From the NCBI RefSeq assembly GCF_025377685.1, contig NZ_JACEHK010000017.1, positions 310,001-374,000 of the forward strand: a stretch of 64,000 bases of DNA, in the 5' to 3' direction. How positions within the stretch are numbered: the stretch's first letter is position 1; each line of letters opens with the position of its first letter. Made by a program: the position numbers and the translations under genes. Positions 44,253 to 53,541 of this stretch are shown here, one piece after another. The notes below the pieces were generated by a model. It searched no databases. It had not been told where the DNA came from and worked only from the letters and a program-made list of their open reading frames with translations. Source of the DNA: Anaerobacillus sp. CMMVII. Lineage in GTDB: Bacteria; Bacillota; Bacilli; Bacillales; Anaerobacillaceae.

Positions 44253-44381
44253 TTGTTTAATGGGATAATTTTAGCAATTGTGGTAGTGTTGATTCCGATT
44301 CTTGCAATTGGAATATGGGGTTTTGTAGAAAATGGCTTTTATGCATTTTTAGTTACTTCTCTGGTTTTTAATATATATTAG
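44253..44381 (+). CDS. Very small membrane peptide (42 aa)
   Basis: TTG 44253 after AAAGGAGG: MFNGIILAIVVVLIPILAIG and a second hydrophobic stretch ending LVFNIY. Last coding cassette of the array. A frameshift may hide a longer C-terminus. Function unknown. Confidence 0.55.
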   Translation: MFNGIILAIVVVLIPILAIGIWGFVENGFYAFLVTSLVFNIY

Positions 44382-44457
44382 TCATTCAAATTAATAGAGT
44401 AAAAAAGAAAAGAGTTAGATTTTTTATGGGAGTAAGTAAAAGCAAAAACAGTCTCTT

Positions 44458-44548
44458 CTTAAACAAACGGATGCGAATGTGGAACAAGGAGAGGAACTAC
44501 TCTAAGCAGAATTAGTATCGCTTTGTTGAAGTAAACAAGCAGGATTGC
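44458..44548 (+). repeat. Array repeat R37, type D (last copy)
   Basis: Left box CTTAAACAAACGGATGC, arms GTGGAACAAGGAGAGG / CGCTTTGTTGAAG, right box TAAACAAGCAGGATTGC. Ends the recognisable array. Confidence 0.85.
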
Positions 44549-44802
44549 ATATGATTGCAGTCCTTTAATTTAATCCTTTTGTATTGGGAAATTGTGTTAA
44601 AATAGTTGCAGGTTCAAGAAGTTATTGTTATTAAGAAAGGGGAAATTTCAAGCCACGTCAATGTCACTGGCTGTTAATATGACAATTTTCGAGACTGCGG
44701 ACAGTTTATATAAAGATTTCATCAATCTTTTTAACTGTTTTTGAATAAAAATTGCGTTTCAGAAAAAAATACCTATATTATTAATTAATATAGGTGTGAT
44801 TT
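44549..44802. other. Boundary between array and Tn7-like genes
   Basis: Non-coding. TGTCACTGGCTGTTAATATG and GACTGCGGACAGTTTATAT around 44673-44707 are candidates for the left transposon end because Tn7-like elements begin with TGT. A second GCGGACAATT lies at about 46132. I could not match an inverted partner on the right side, so the end is not proved. Confidence 0.4.
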
Positions 44803-46118
44803 ATGAGTGTAAATATTTCGTTTTCCGAAAGAAGTCAATTGTATAATGTTGAGCCTATTGGTATTGGAACAGCAAATGTTGAGTCATTAACTGGATATAT
44901 ATCACGTATATCAAACCTTCACTGTTTTAAAACTGGAGATTTAATTTCAAAGGTTATTACACCAATTGTACATAAGAATTATTTATCGAGTATTGCTGAA
45001 AGAGGCGGTGATGGATTCTATAAATCTGCTGCTGCAATAAATGGGACTTGCAATCTAGCTCAGGACTTTGTAAACGTTTTAGAGCGGCTAACCACTCGAG
45101 ACGATTTAAGAGCAATAACGTTATTAAATATATCTCATTTAGTTCCTACCAGAGGGTTGCTTCGTAAAACTAAAGCATGGTGTCCAAGATGCTATCACCA
45201 GGACACCACTAATAATGAAGTAGTGTATGAGCGATTATTGTGGAATTTTCAAGCAGTAAGTGTTTGCGTCTATCATGATCAGAAATTATCGTTTCATTGT
45301 CCTTGTTGTGATAATACTATCCCTGTAATTACAAGAAATTCAAGAGCAGGTTTTTGTTCAAATTGTGAAACATGGTTAGGTGGAGATCAAGTGAAGGCTA
45401 TTGAAGAAGAGTTAAGCATTGCTGCTAAACGTCCAGTTATATTAATTTCAGAAATCTTATCAACGCAGTTTTTTTGGTTTGATGTTGAGAAAAATAGATG
45501 CAATTCTATTTCATCATCGCTTTCTTACTACATAAAAAAATACTTTAACGATGATAAGTCAAAAGCTGCTAAGTATATAGGAGTACCTAAATCAACCTTT
45601 ACTGGATGGTATAAAGGTGAGAGTTTACCGCAAATTAAATCGTTAGTTTTAATCTGCATGAAGCTAGGAGTGACTATTGTTGAGTTTTTACAAAGAAGTG
45701 AAGCACATATCAATACAACGAATATAGATATTAGTATGCCTGAAGGATCAGAAAAAGTGAGATACGACCATGTAAAGATAAAGGGAATTTTGGAAGGCAT
45801 CATAGAGAATTGTACTCCAATCTCTGTAAAAAAAGTGGCTGAGCTTATTGGTTGTGATAGAAAATTATTATATGTAAAGTATAGAGAGGTATGTGAGGTA
45901 ATTAAAAATAATTATATCGAGCATTTGCAAAAGAGAAAGAAAAACGAAATAAGGAGAAATTAGAACAAGTAAAAAAAGCGTTTAATTCACTAGTTGGTGA
46001 AGGTATATATCCGAGTAGACGGAAAATGGAAGAGATAATTGGAGAAAGAGTGTTAAATGAGAAGATATTAAAAATTAAATGGGAAGAATTAAAAGCAAAA
46101 ATATCACACAACATCTAA
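44803..46118 (+). CDS. tniQ: TniQ/TnsD-family target-selection protein 1, one frameshift near 45945
   Basis: N-terminal TniQ domain (VESLTGYISRISNLHCFKTG) with zinc-binding cysteines WCPRCYHQD, FHCPCCDN and FCSNCETWLGG, then HTH regions (SKAAKYIGVPKSTFTGWYKG). The frame breaks in an A-run (AGAGAAAGAAAAACG) and continues as LEQVKKAFNSLVGEGIYPSR to a stop at 46118, giving about 438 aa. TniQ/TnsD proteins bind a target site and recruit TnsC. The region 46119-46515 between this gene and tnsAB has a terminator but no other gene. Confidence 0.88.
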
Positions 46119-46264
46119 ATTAATATATAGCGGACAATTAAAAGTTTTTAAATATGGTATAATTATTATGAAAATTTTCAACTAAAAGTAATGGTAAATC
46201 GGGGTCTTAAACTATGATCTTTAAGAGTAATCTATATGAGTTTATTAGTAAAGCTATAAATTTT

Positions 46265-46305
46265 AAAAAAGCCTGTATTCTCCTCTGGAGGAATACAGGC
46301 TTTTT
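46265..46305. terminator. Bidirectional-looking terminator between tniQ and tnsAB
   Basis: AAAAAAGCCTGTATTC, 9-nt loop, GGAATACAGGCTTTTT; 10-bp stem with A- and T-runs. Confidence 0.88.
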
Positions 46306-46515
46306 AAGTGTTCGTATAATTTTAATTTAACGAACACTTAAAAATACCGAAATATCAAAATATCTTGAAAGGTTGTTAAGTAATGATTTAGGATAATGAG
46401 TTTTATTAAAGCAAAAGAGTTTTTCTAAAAAATAAAAAATTGAAAACATGTTCGTAGACCGAAGCGTAGGATAGGAAATTTGATGTAAAAGTAAAGGTTT
46501 TTTGTAAGTATTAAA

Positions 46516-49350
46516 ATGGTGTGCCTATTTAATATTGAGCAAGAAGCTATCCAAGTTGAGAAAGATGAATGTTTAAAAAGGGAATTATTACAAAAAATAA
46601 TGGTTAATTTAAAAAACCGTAATGAAGTGGAGTGGAAAATGATGATTGCAGACATCGAATCTTTCTTTAGAAATAATAACTTGCCAGTAGAAACTCAGAA
46701 CATGATTATCAGTATAAGAAATTCTGAACCGGCCAGAAGAGTAAGGAGTAATGGTAAAAACGTTACAGGTTTCTATCCTAGTAAGAAGATGGGAGTAACA
46801 ATTCAGTTTGAAAGTCATAAGCTTGAATTGTGTGCTATATATGAAAAAGAGTTTGATGAAAAGGTTCTAGAATATTATGATCAGCCACAATCTTTTCCGA
46901 TTAATTATATGGTAAATGGTAAAAAAAGAGGGCACCGTTACACTGCTGATTTTTTTGTTATTTCTACTGACTTTATAGGTTGGGAAGAGTGGAAGATGGA
47001 AAAGGATATGGAAAAATTAAGTGAAAAATATCCTGAGCGATACAATCTAGATGAAAATGGTAAGTGGAGGTGTCCGCCTGCTGAACAACACGCTAATCAG
47101 TTCGGGTTAGCTTTTCGAGTGAGAACCTCTAATGAGATTAATTGGACGCTTCAAAGAAATCTTCGCTTCCTAGAAGATTACCTCTACCAAGATAACCCAT
47201 ACGTTTTGTCCGATATAAAAGAACTAGTTTTGGGGTTGGTTGCAGAGAAACCAGAGTTAACTCTAGACAACTTACTTACAAAACATTCTGTTTTCACAGC
47301 TGATGATGTATATACACTTATAGCATTAGGTGATATTTATGTTGACCTGGAAACCTACCTGATTACTGACTTTGATAAATTCCCTCTTTTTATTAACAAA
47401 GAAATAGCTAATGCAGTTATAAATATAAAACAATCTAATGTCGATAATGACAAATCCGAACCGTTATTATTAAAGCTTAATATTGGAAATCAGTTAAATT
47501 GGAATGGTAGAAATTGGGCGATTATTAATGTAGGTGAAGAAACAGTAACTTTACTTAGTGAAACTGAAGATATTATCAATTTGAAGTATCCTACATTTAA
47601 AGATCTAATAAAAAAAGGATTAATTATTGGTATTAAAAAAGAAGAAATGACGGAAAATCATCAATTAATGCATGAAATATTAATCAAAGCAAGTGTGGAG
47701 GAATTAAAAGAAGCAAATGAAAAATATTTTAAGCTACAAAGTTATTTAAAAGGTGAAAAACCTGAAAGTCTCAATGTACCAAGTAGGACCTTGAGATATT
47801 GGAAATTCAAATATGTAGAAGCTGAAAAACTATATGGGAATGGGTATGCTGGTTTACTTCCGGCGAGACATAAGCAAGGAAATCGACTGAGAAAACTACC
47901 GCCACAAGTATTAGACCTCATAGATCTTCATATAGGGGAGGGATACGAAAATATTAGACAAAAAAATATGAGAACTGTACATAATTTACTTTCTAACGAA
48001 TGTATTGAAAAAGGATTTTCACCACCAAGTTACATGACATTTTCTAAGGAAGTAAAAAAACGTCCAATACATGAGCAAACAAGAAAACGGAAAGGGACTA
48101 AAGGATCATATGACACAGAACAGTTTTATTTCGAATTATCTTTAACAACGCCTCGTCATGGGGATCGTCCTTTTGAAATATGTCATATAGATCATACAGA
48201 ATTAGACATAGAATTGATATGTTCTACTACAAATAAAAATCTTGGTAGACCATGGATTACATTTTTAATTGATGCCTACTCTCGCAAAATATTGGCATTT
48301 TATTTAACATTCGACCCTCCAAGCTATCGATCTTGTTTGATGGTAATTAGAGAATGTGTAAGGATTCAATCTAGACTGCCTAGTCAATTAGTTGTAGATG
48401 GAGGAAAGGAATTTCAAAGTGTCTATTTTGAAACTCTACTTGCACGCTATAACGTTGAAAAAAAGAACCGACCAGGGGCTAAACCTCGATTCGGATCTGT
48501 AGTTGAGAGGCTTTTTGGGACTACTAATACCGTTTTTATCCATAACTTACTAGGGAATACAAAAATAATGAAGAATGTTCGAGAAGTTACAAAGAAAGTA
48601 AATCCTAAAAATAATGCTGTTTGGACTTTAGAGAAGTTATATGAAGCGCTGAGCACTTGGTCTTTTGATATTTACGATACAAAATTGCATTCTTCATTGG
48701 ATGAATGTCCTAGAGATGCTTATTTGAATAGAATTGCTAAGACTGGAATGAGGGAATGCACATTTATTAGTTATGATGAAACATTTAAAATGATGACTTT
48801 ACCTAGTACCAAAAAAGGAACAGCGAAAGTACAAACAGGTATGGGGGTAAAAATAAATAATTTTTATTACTGGTCAGATGCACTATTAAATCCCGAAATA
48901 GAGGGTAAACAAATCACAGTTAGGTATGATCCGTTTAATATGGGAATTGCTTATGCATATGTGAATAAATATTGGGTAAAATTACGTTCAGAATTTTTTA
49001 TTATACTAGAAAATCGAACAGAAAAGGAAGTCAAAATGGCTTCAACTGAAATAAGAAGAAGGAAGAAGTTGAATGGCACAAACTCTTCGTTATCTGGCGC
49101 AGAAGTAGCTAGATTTTTAGAAAGTCTCGAAGGGGATGAAATCCTTCATAATCAAAGAGCTAAAGATCGGGCTTTAAAGTGTACGTTTGAAGTTATTGAA
49201 GGTGGGAAATCTTCTGGTAAGCAAACGTCATCTAATGTAAATCAAAAAAATAAAATATTGGATAAAAAGGGTATTGAATTAGTAAAAGATAAAGAGAATA
49301 AACATATTAAAAAAGCCGTAAACAACTTCGTATTATATGAGGAGTTTTAA
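46516..49350 (+). CDS. tnsAB: TnsA-TnsB fusion transposase
   Basis: 944 aa, intact. Residues about 80-230 form a TnsA-type endonuclease: RYTADFFVIS with Asp145 and GWEEWKMEK with Glu158-Trp-Lys160, the D...ExK nuclease signature. A helical linker and HTH regions follow (SRTLRYWKFKYVEAEKLYG), then an RNase H/DDE transposase core with Asp559 (CHIDHTELD), Asp628 (LVVDGGKEFQS) and Glu664 (FGSVVERLFG), the last pair 35 residues apart. C-terminal beta-barrel and tail follow. TnsA cuts 5' ends and TnsB cuts and joins 3' ends, so the fusion implies cut-and-paste movement. It ends 2 nt before tnsC. Confidence 0.92.
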   Translation: MVCLFNIEQEAIQVEKDECLKRELLQKIMVNLKNRNEVEWKMMIADIESFFRNNNLPVETQNMIISIRNSEPARRVRSNGKNVTGFYPSKKMGVTIQFESHKLELCAIYEKEFDEKVLEYYDQPQSFPINYMVNGKKRGHRYTADFFVISTDFIGWEEWKMEKDMEKLSEKYPERYNLDENGKWRCPPAEQHANQFGLAFRVRTSNEINWTLQRNLRFLEDYLYQDNPYVLSDIKELVLGLVAEKPELTLDNLLTKHSVFTADDVYTLIALGDIYVDLETYLITDFDKFPLFINKEIANAVINIKQSNVDNDKSEPLLLKLNIGNQLNWNGRNWAIINVGEETVTLLSETEDIINLKYPTFKDLIKKGLIIGIKKEEMTENHQLMHEILIKASVEELKEANEKYFKLQSYLKGEKPESLNVPSRTLRYWKFKYVEAEKLYGNGYAGLLPARHKQGNRLRKLPPQVLDLIDLHIGEGYENIRQKNMRTVHNLLSNECIEKGFSPPSYMTFSKEVKKRPIHEQTRKRKGTKGSYDTEQFYFELSLTTPRHGDRPFEICHIDHTELDIELICSTTNKNLGRPWITFLIDAYSRKILAFYLTFDPPSYRSCLMVIRECVRIQSRLPSQLVVDGGKEFQSVYFETLLARYNVEKKNRPGAKPRFGSVVERLFGTTNTVFIHNLLGNTKIMKNVREVTKKVNPKNNAVWTLEKLYEALSTWSFDIYDTKLHSSLDECPRDAYLNRIAKTGMRECTFISYDETFKMMTLPSTKKGTAKVQTGMGVKINNFYYWSDALLNPEIEGKQITVRYDPFNMGIAYAYVNKYWVKLRSEFFIILENRTEKEVKMASTEIRRRKKLNGTNSSLSGAEVARFLESLEGDEILHNQRAKDRALKCTFEVIEGGKSSGKQTSSNVNQKNKILDKKGIELVKDKENKHIKKAVNNFVLYEEF

Positions 49351-49352
49351 CG

Positions 49353-50476
49353 TTGAGTGAAAAATTATTTCCTATAAGTTTATTAAAAGGTCCAGTTGAT
49401 GAAAGGATCCGATATTTTGAAAATTACGTTGTAGCTCATCCAACGTTAATAACAGCTTACAAAGAGTTATTAGAAAGAATTGATGTTACAAGTGATAATA
49501 ATATTTTACTTGTTTATGGACCAAGTGGTGTGGGGAAATCGACTTTATTTTCCAAAATTATAAAACATATATATGAGGATAATACTGAGTTAATCCGTGA
49601 AGATAGAGGCTTTATTCCTGTCGTGGGTACAGAGGCGATTTCACCAGAAACCGGTATATTTGATTGGATAGATTTTTATACAAGGGCCCTCCATAGTGCA
49701 AATGAACCCTTAGTAGATCATAAAGTAAGTTTTGATGAGGCGGGGATCAAAAAGTCTGGCAGTATGCGTGCTTTAAGGCAATCACTTGAAAATGTTCTTA
49801 AGTATAGAAAAACAAAGGTTGTTTTGATCGACGAAGCTCAACATATGACAAAGTCGGTAGTGGGAGAAGTTTAATAAATCAAATGGATGCAATCAAATCA
49901 TTAGCATCCACAAGTAGGGTGCCAATTATATTATTTGGAACTTATGGATTATTACAGTTCAGAAACTTAAGCGGTCAATTAAGTAGAAGGGGTATGGATG
50001 TGCATCTTCGTAGATATCGGGCCGAAATTGAGGAAGAAAAGGACGCTTTTATAAATGTTCTTTGGGTTTTTCAGAAACAAATCCCCTTAGTAGAAGAGCC
50101 TAATCTTGTAGAACATTGGGAATATTTTTATTCGAGAACCATTGGTTGTATAGGTATTTTAAAGGATTGGATATATAGAACATACAAAAACAAACTAAGA
50201 ACGGATGAGTCAATTAGGACTTTGGATATTGATGACTTTAATAGGTTTGCTTTAACTCCTGATCAGTGTATTAAAATGGCTGCCGAAGTAATTGAGGAAG
50301 AAAAGAAAATTGATTCACTTGCACGTGAAAGTGAGCTCTACTCACTGCTAAATCTTAATAAAGTTGAAGAGAGTAAACAAAATATTGATAAAGAAAAGTC
50401 AAAAAGAAGAGTTGGAGAGAGAAAGCCAAAAAGGGATAGGGTAGGTTTAGATAATGATTTTGAAGAAGCTAAATAA
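49353..50476 (+). CDS. tnsC: TnsC/TniB AAA ATPase, one frameshift near 49867
   Basis: Walker A YGPSGVGKSTLF, Walker B VVLIDEAQHM. The frame breaks in AAGTCGGTAGTGGG, where GGG is expected, and resumes as SGRSLINQMDAIKSLAS, then ILFGTYGLLQFRNLSGQLSR with the arginine finger region. About 374 aa when repaired, typical for TnsC. It bridges the target-bound TniQ and the transposase. TTG start overlapping the preceding ribosome binding site. Confidence 0.9.
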
Positions 50477-50536
50477 TGTAACTTTATAATTTTAGAATTG
50501 AAGGTATAAAATATATTAGTATAAAGGTTGTTAGTC

Positions 50537-51863
50537 ATGAATAATAATTTAAATTTAGATGTACAACTATCCAAACGTAGTCGCCTATTTAATCTTAATC
50601 TAGAAGGAAATAATACGTTTGAGGTTGAAAGTTTAAGCAGCTATATTACAAGGTTAGCTAATTATCATTGCGTAGATGTTGGTAAACTTATGGAACTAGA
50701 AATTTCAAAGGGTTGGATAAAGAATATTTAGGAAAACTAATAAGAAAGAGAGCAACATCTTTCACAAAATACTTAAATGGTTTTTCGGATATCACTTTAG
50801 ATTTTGTCCAAGCTTTAGAGTATTTAACTATTCAAGAGAATTTAATAAATACAACTTTATTAAATTGGAAAGGTTTAGTTTCCAAAGGATTAACCAAGGA
50901 CAAAAGGAGTTGGTGTAGTAACTGTCTAGAAGAAGCGAAAAACAATTCTGATGTGATATATGAAAGACTTATTTGGTATATAAAGTATATCAATTTTTGT
51001 CCTAAACACTTTGTAAAACTAAATTCTATATGCCCGAAATGTAAAAATACTAATAGCATAATTGCTAGCAATACTAGACCAGGTTTTTGTTCAAAGTGCC
51101 AAAAGTGGTTAGGTGAAAATGTTATGGGAACAATAAAAATTAATGATTGGGAATTAAGTAAATTAAATAATGTGAAATCTTTAATTGAATATTTTCAGAA
51201 AAATAATAATGTGCCAACTAAATGGGTTACAGCTAGAATAATAAAAAATTCTATTGATGAATACAGCAATGGGAATATAAGTGAATTTGCACAGCGTTTT
51301 CAAATAGAAGGTTCAATGGTTCATAAATGGCAATCAGGCACACATTTTATTTCATTTGAGAAGCTATTACATTTTTCTTATTTTTTTAATATGCCTATAG
51401 AAGAGCTAATAGAATTTAAAAAGTAAATAAAAAAAATGTAAATAATTCTGCTATTCGTCTGTTTCGTAATAGAAGAAAAGTAGAAAAAGGTTTTAATCCA
51501 GAAAAGCTAAGGGAAGAATTATTTAGTATTTTAAGAAGTAATGAAGAACCGCCACCTAGTATGAATGAAATACTTTTCAGGCTAGACTGTACTCGTTATA
51601 GAGCATACCGATATGCAAACGATATTTGTAAAAAAATATCACAGAAAAGAGCGGATTACAATAATATGAAAAAAAAAGAGACACATGAAAAGATTTATCA
51701 AGAAATGCTCAAAGTAGTAAAGGAGATCATTGCAGAAGGAGATTATCCAACAGAAGGTAAAATCAAGAGGAGGGTTTCCTTTCCAATTTATTATAAGGAG
51801 TTGTATGCCGCAAGAGATAAAGTTTTTACTAGATTAAATATCTCTAAGAATAATAGCAAATAA
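50537..51863 (+). CDS. tniQ: TniQ/TnsD-family protein 2, two frameshifts
   Basis: ATG 50537. N-terminal VESLSSYITRLANYHCVDVG, break near 50712, then zinc ligands WCSNCLEEAK, SICPKCKN and FCSKCQKWLG, HTH region ISEFAQRFQIEGSMVHKWQS, break near 51422, and a C-terminal region ending KVFTRLNISKNNSK at 51863. About 442 aa. Similar in layout to the first TniQ but clearly different in sequence, so the element carries two target selectors. In Tn7-like elements separate TniQ proteins usually serve separate target pathways. Confidence 0.85.
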
Positions 51864-52191
51864 ATAAGTGGAATTCACATTTTGATTAGACAGAAGATTA
51901 GTAACCAAATAGATAATTTTAGTCATTTGTATTATCTTTAGTTGTAAATTATTTCAACAAACATTCTTTGATAAGGTAGAAAAGTAAAAAGTAAAATAAT
52001 TATTTGTTAGGGGAAATACCACATACAAAGTCAAGGTAGTGAATGTGGGATATCTTTCGTTCTATACAGTCATTTTGGGTGCAGTAAAAACTATTAACTA
52101 CATAAAAGTCAATATGAAGTGGCAATAATTAAAGTGCGTATGTTATAATAAAAGCATATAATTATTATTTAAAATTAAATTAAAAATGAGA
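51864..52191. other. Non-coding DNA downstream of the second tniQ
   Basis: AT-rich, without ORF. Likely includes the right part of the Tn7-like element; no terminal repeat could be matched to the left side. Confidence 0.35.
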
Positions 52192-52254
52192 AGTCCATCG
52201 GACCGTAGGAGAACACTAAATTTGTGTCTTAAGGGTATCCGGCGGACTTTTTTA
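52192..52254 (+). terminator. Long hairpin with T-run
   Basis: AGTCCATCGGACC, about 30-nt interior with TAGGAGAACACTA and TAGTG-like pairing potential, then GGTATCCGGCGGACT and six Ts. The outer stem is imperfect. Possible terminator of a short upstream RNA. Confidence 0.5.
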
Positions 52255-52573
52255 TGTTAAAACAAAAAAAGAGTAAGATGAGTTATTTAAGTAATGAACA
52301 TAGTCAGTTTGATTATAATATTCTGTATTCTAAAGAGAATTTAATTTACCAAAAAGTTACATTACTAAGTTGGCACCGCTAGTAACGGAACAGGGAATAT
52401 TTAAGCTAAAGGAAAGAATAGACGTGTGGAAGCAAGTTAAAGAAGGAATAAGCTTGTTATTGTCCACTGGAATATCAATAAGATAACACTTAACAACAAT
52501 TAGATGAAGATTTCGAGGGGCTAGTATTTTTGCATGATAAGGCTTCGGTATGTATAGTTAATCAGCTACAAGT

Positions 52574-52748
52574 CATATCATTGCCTAAAGTTTAGTTCGG
52601 CAGCATATCATTGCCTAAAGTTTACTATGCAGATACAAATTTCCAATACTTTTTAGTGTGATAGGTATTGATGAAATGAGATCCCTCTAAATGATTTAAA
52701 TGTACCAAGGGCTGGCAACGATATGGTTTAACGTTTGGCAATTATATG
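52574..52748. repeat. Two direct and two inverted copies of CATATCATTGCC
   Basis: CATATCATTGCCTAAAGTTT at 52574 and again at 52604 (30-bp period), then inverted forms GGCAACGATATGGTTTAA at 52714 and GGCAATTATATGCTTTAA at 52737 (23-bp period). Arrangement resembles repeated protein-binding sites such as transposase or replication-protein boxes. Confidence 0.7.
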
Positions 52749-52786
52749 CTTTAAGTCACAAGCCGTGTCAGGCTACGCGGTTGTTT

Positions 52787-53193
52787 TTATAAGCAGAAAA
52801 AATCGTTTTCAAATTTTTGTTTTAGCATTAACGTTTCTTTATTATATTTTCCGTTACGTGGCGTTACATTTTCGTAATCTTTTAAAATAAATTCACCTCG
52901 TTTTTTCTTAGAAGGTACCCTTAAATAGGGTGCTATAGCTCTTAGTATAGTAAAGACTGTTTCTTTACTTTTGATTACTAATGAATAAGAATTTTTATGC
53001 TTACTTGGCTTATAATTTTTTTATTACTTATACAACCACCGGTTAATTCTTGTACATAGGTTAATAGCTCAAGGTCTGTAGAGGCAATAGAAATTACTTG
53101 CCTGCGATTATGGGTGTTATTCATTTTGGTTAGTGTAATTGTCCCCTCACCATCAATAATCCCGGCTAAGTAAGCGGCTTCAATATTATTCAA
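52787..53193 (-). pseudogene. LAGLIDADG homing endonuclease, one frameshift near 53030
   Basis: TTG start at 53193 (minus) after AAAGGAGGA. AAYLAGIIDGEGTITLTK is a LAGLIDADG motif. The first frame ends at 52978; with one more A in the A-run the frame continues as KHKNSYSLVIKSKETVFTIL and then EFILKDYENVTPRNGKYNKE to a stop at 52787. About 135 aa with one motif, so it would act as a dimer. It is not inside a recognisable intron. LAGLIDADG proteins cut long target sites to spread themselves or a host intron. Confidence 0.8.
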
Positions 53194-53288
53194 AGCTAAA
53201 GTCCTCCTTTAAAGAATAAATAGGAACGTTTGTTCTATTTTTATTATGAATGAAAAATATTTATTTTTCAATAGATTTAACCTTTATT

Positions 53289-53333
53289 AAACCCCTAAAA
53301 CTTTAACTCCTAAAGTTTTAGGGGTTTATTTTC
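53289..53333. terminator. Terminator between the endonuclease and the lyase gene
   Basis: AAACCCCTAAAACTTTA, 5-nt loop, TAAAGTTTTAGGGGTTTA, then a T-rich run; 17-bp perfect stem. Confidence 0.88.
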
Positions 53334-53438
53334 TTAATATTCTAAAAAAAACCAAGGTTTAAGTAAAGAACGCCAATTGTGAGAGTATTTTTAGTGGTGA
53401 TAAAATTTTAATGGGCAAAGAAAATGCCTATTCATTTG

Positions 53439-53452
53439 TGAAAGCGCTTTAT
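53439..53452 (+). promoter_or_regulatory. Candidate cre (CcpA) site
   Basis: TGAAAGCGCTTTAT fits the cre consensus TGNNARCGNWWWCA except at the last two positions. It lies about 90 nt before the start of a secreted carbohydrate-active enzyme, where catabolite control is expected. Confidence 0.5.
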
Positions 53453-53541
53453 AAATGCAGAAATCTTTATATCGAAAGGAATGAGGACGAAGGAGTGAAT
53501 GGCGACAATTTCAAAAAAATGAAATGGAGAGTGGTGTCATA

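Larger units (their letters stand above)
19685..44548 (+). other. Integron-like array of small gene cassettes separated by attC-like hairpin repeats
   Basis: About 34 short genes, all but one on the plus strand, alternate with about 37 related repeats. Each complete repeat has a left box (A/T-rich, then TAACGRAKGC), a variable inner inverted repeat of 20-120 nt, and a right box (AAGTAACGAGCAGG or close) ending in GTTAATTG, GTTTAGT or GTTAGTG. Left-box ends such as CAATTAAC and CACTAAC are the inverse of right-box ends GTTAATTG and GTTAGTG. Constant outer sites with a variable self-complementary centre are the signature of integron attC sites. A tyrosine recombinase gene faces away at the array start. 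The contents are accessory, largely promoterless genes with their own ribosome binding sites. The integron interpretation is inferred. Confidence 0.65.

Noticed and set aside
19685-44548. CRISPR array
   Set aside because: Repeats are 60-150 bp, imperfect, and separated by protein-coding genes of 90-1440 bp, not by short uniform spacers; no cas genes seen.
44803-51863. CRISPR-associated (Cas-guided) Tn7-like transposon
   Set aside because: No cas genes and no short-repeat array within the element as visible here.
44673-52254. Exact terminal inverted repeats of the Tn7-like element
   Set aside because: The candidate left end and GCGGAC motifs have no convincing inverted partner on the right, so no ends are claimed.
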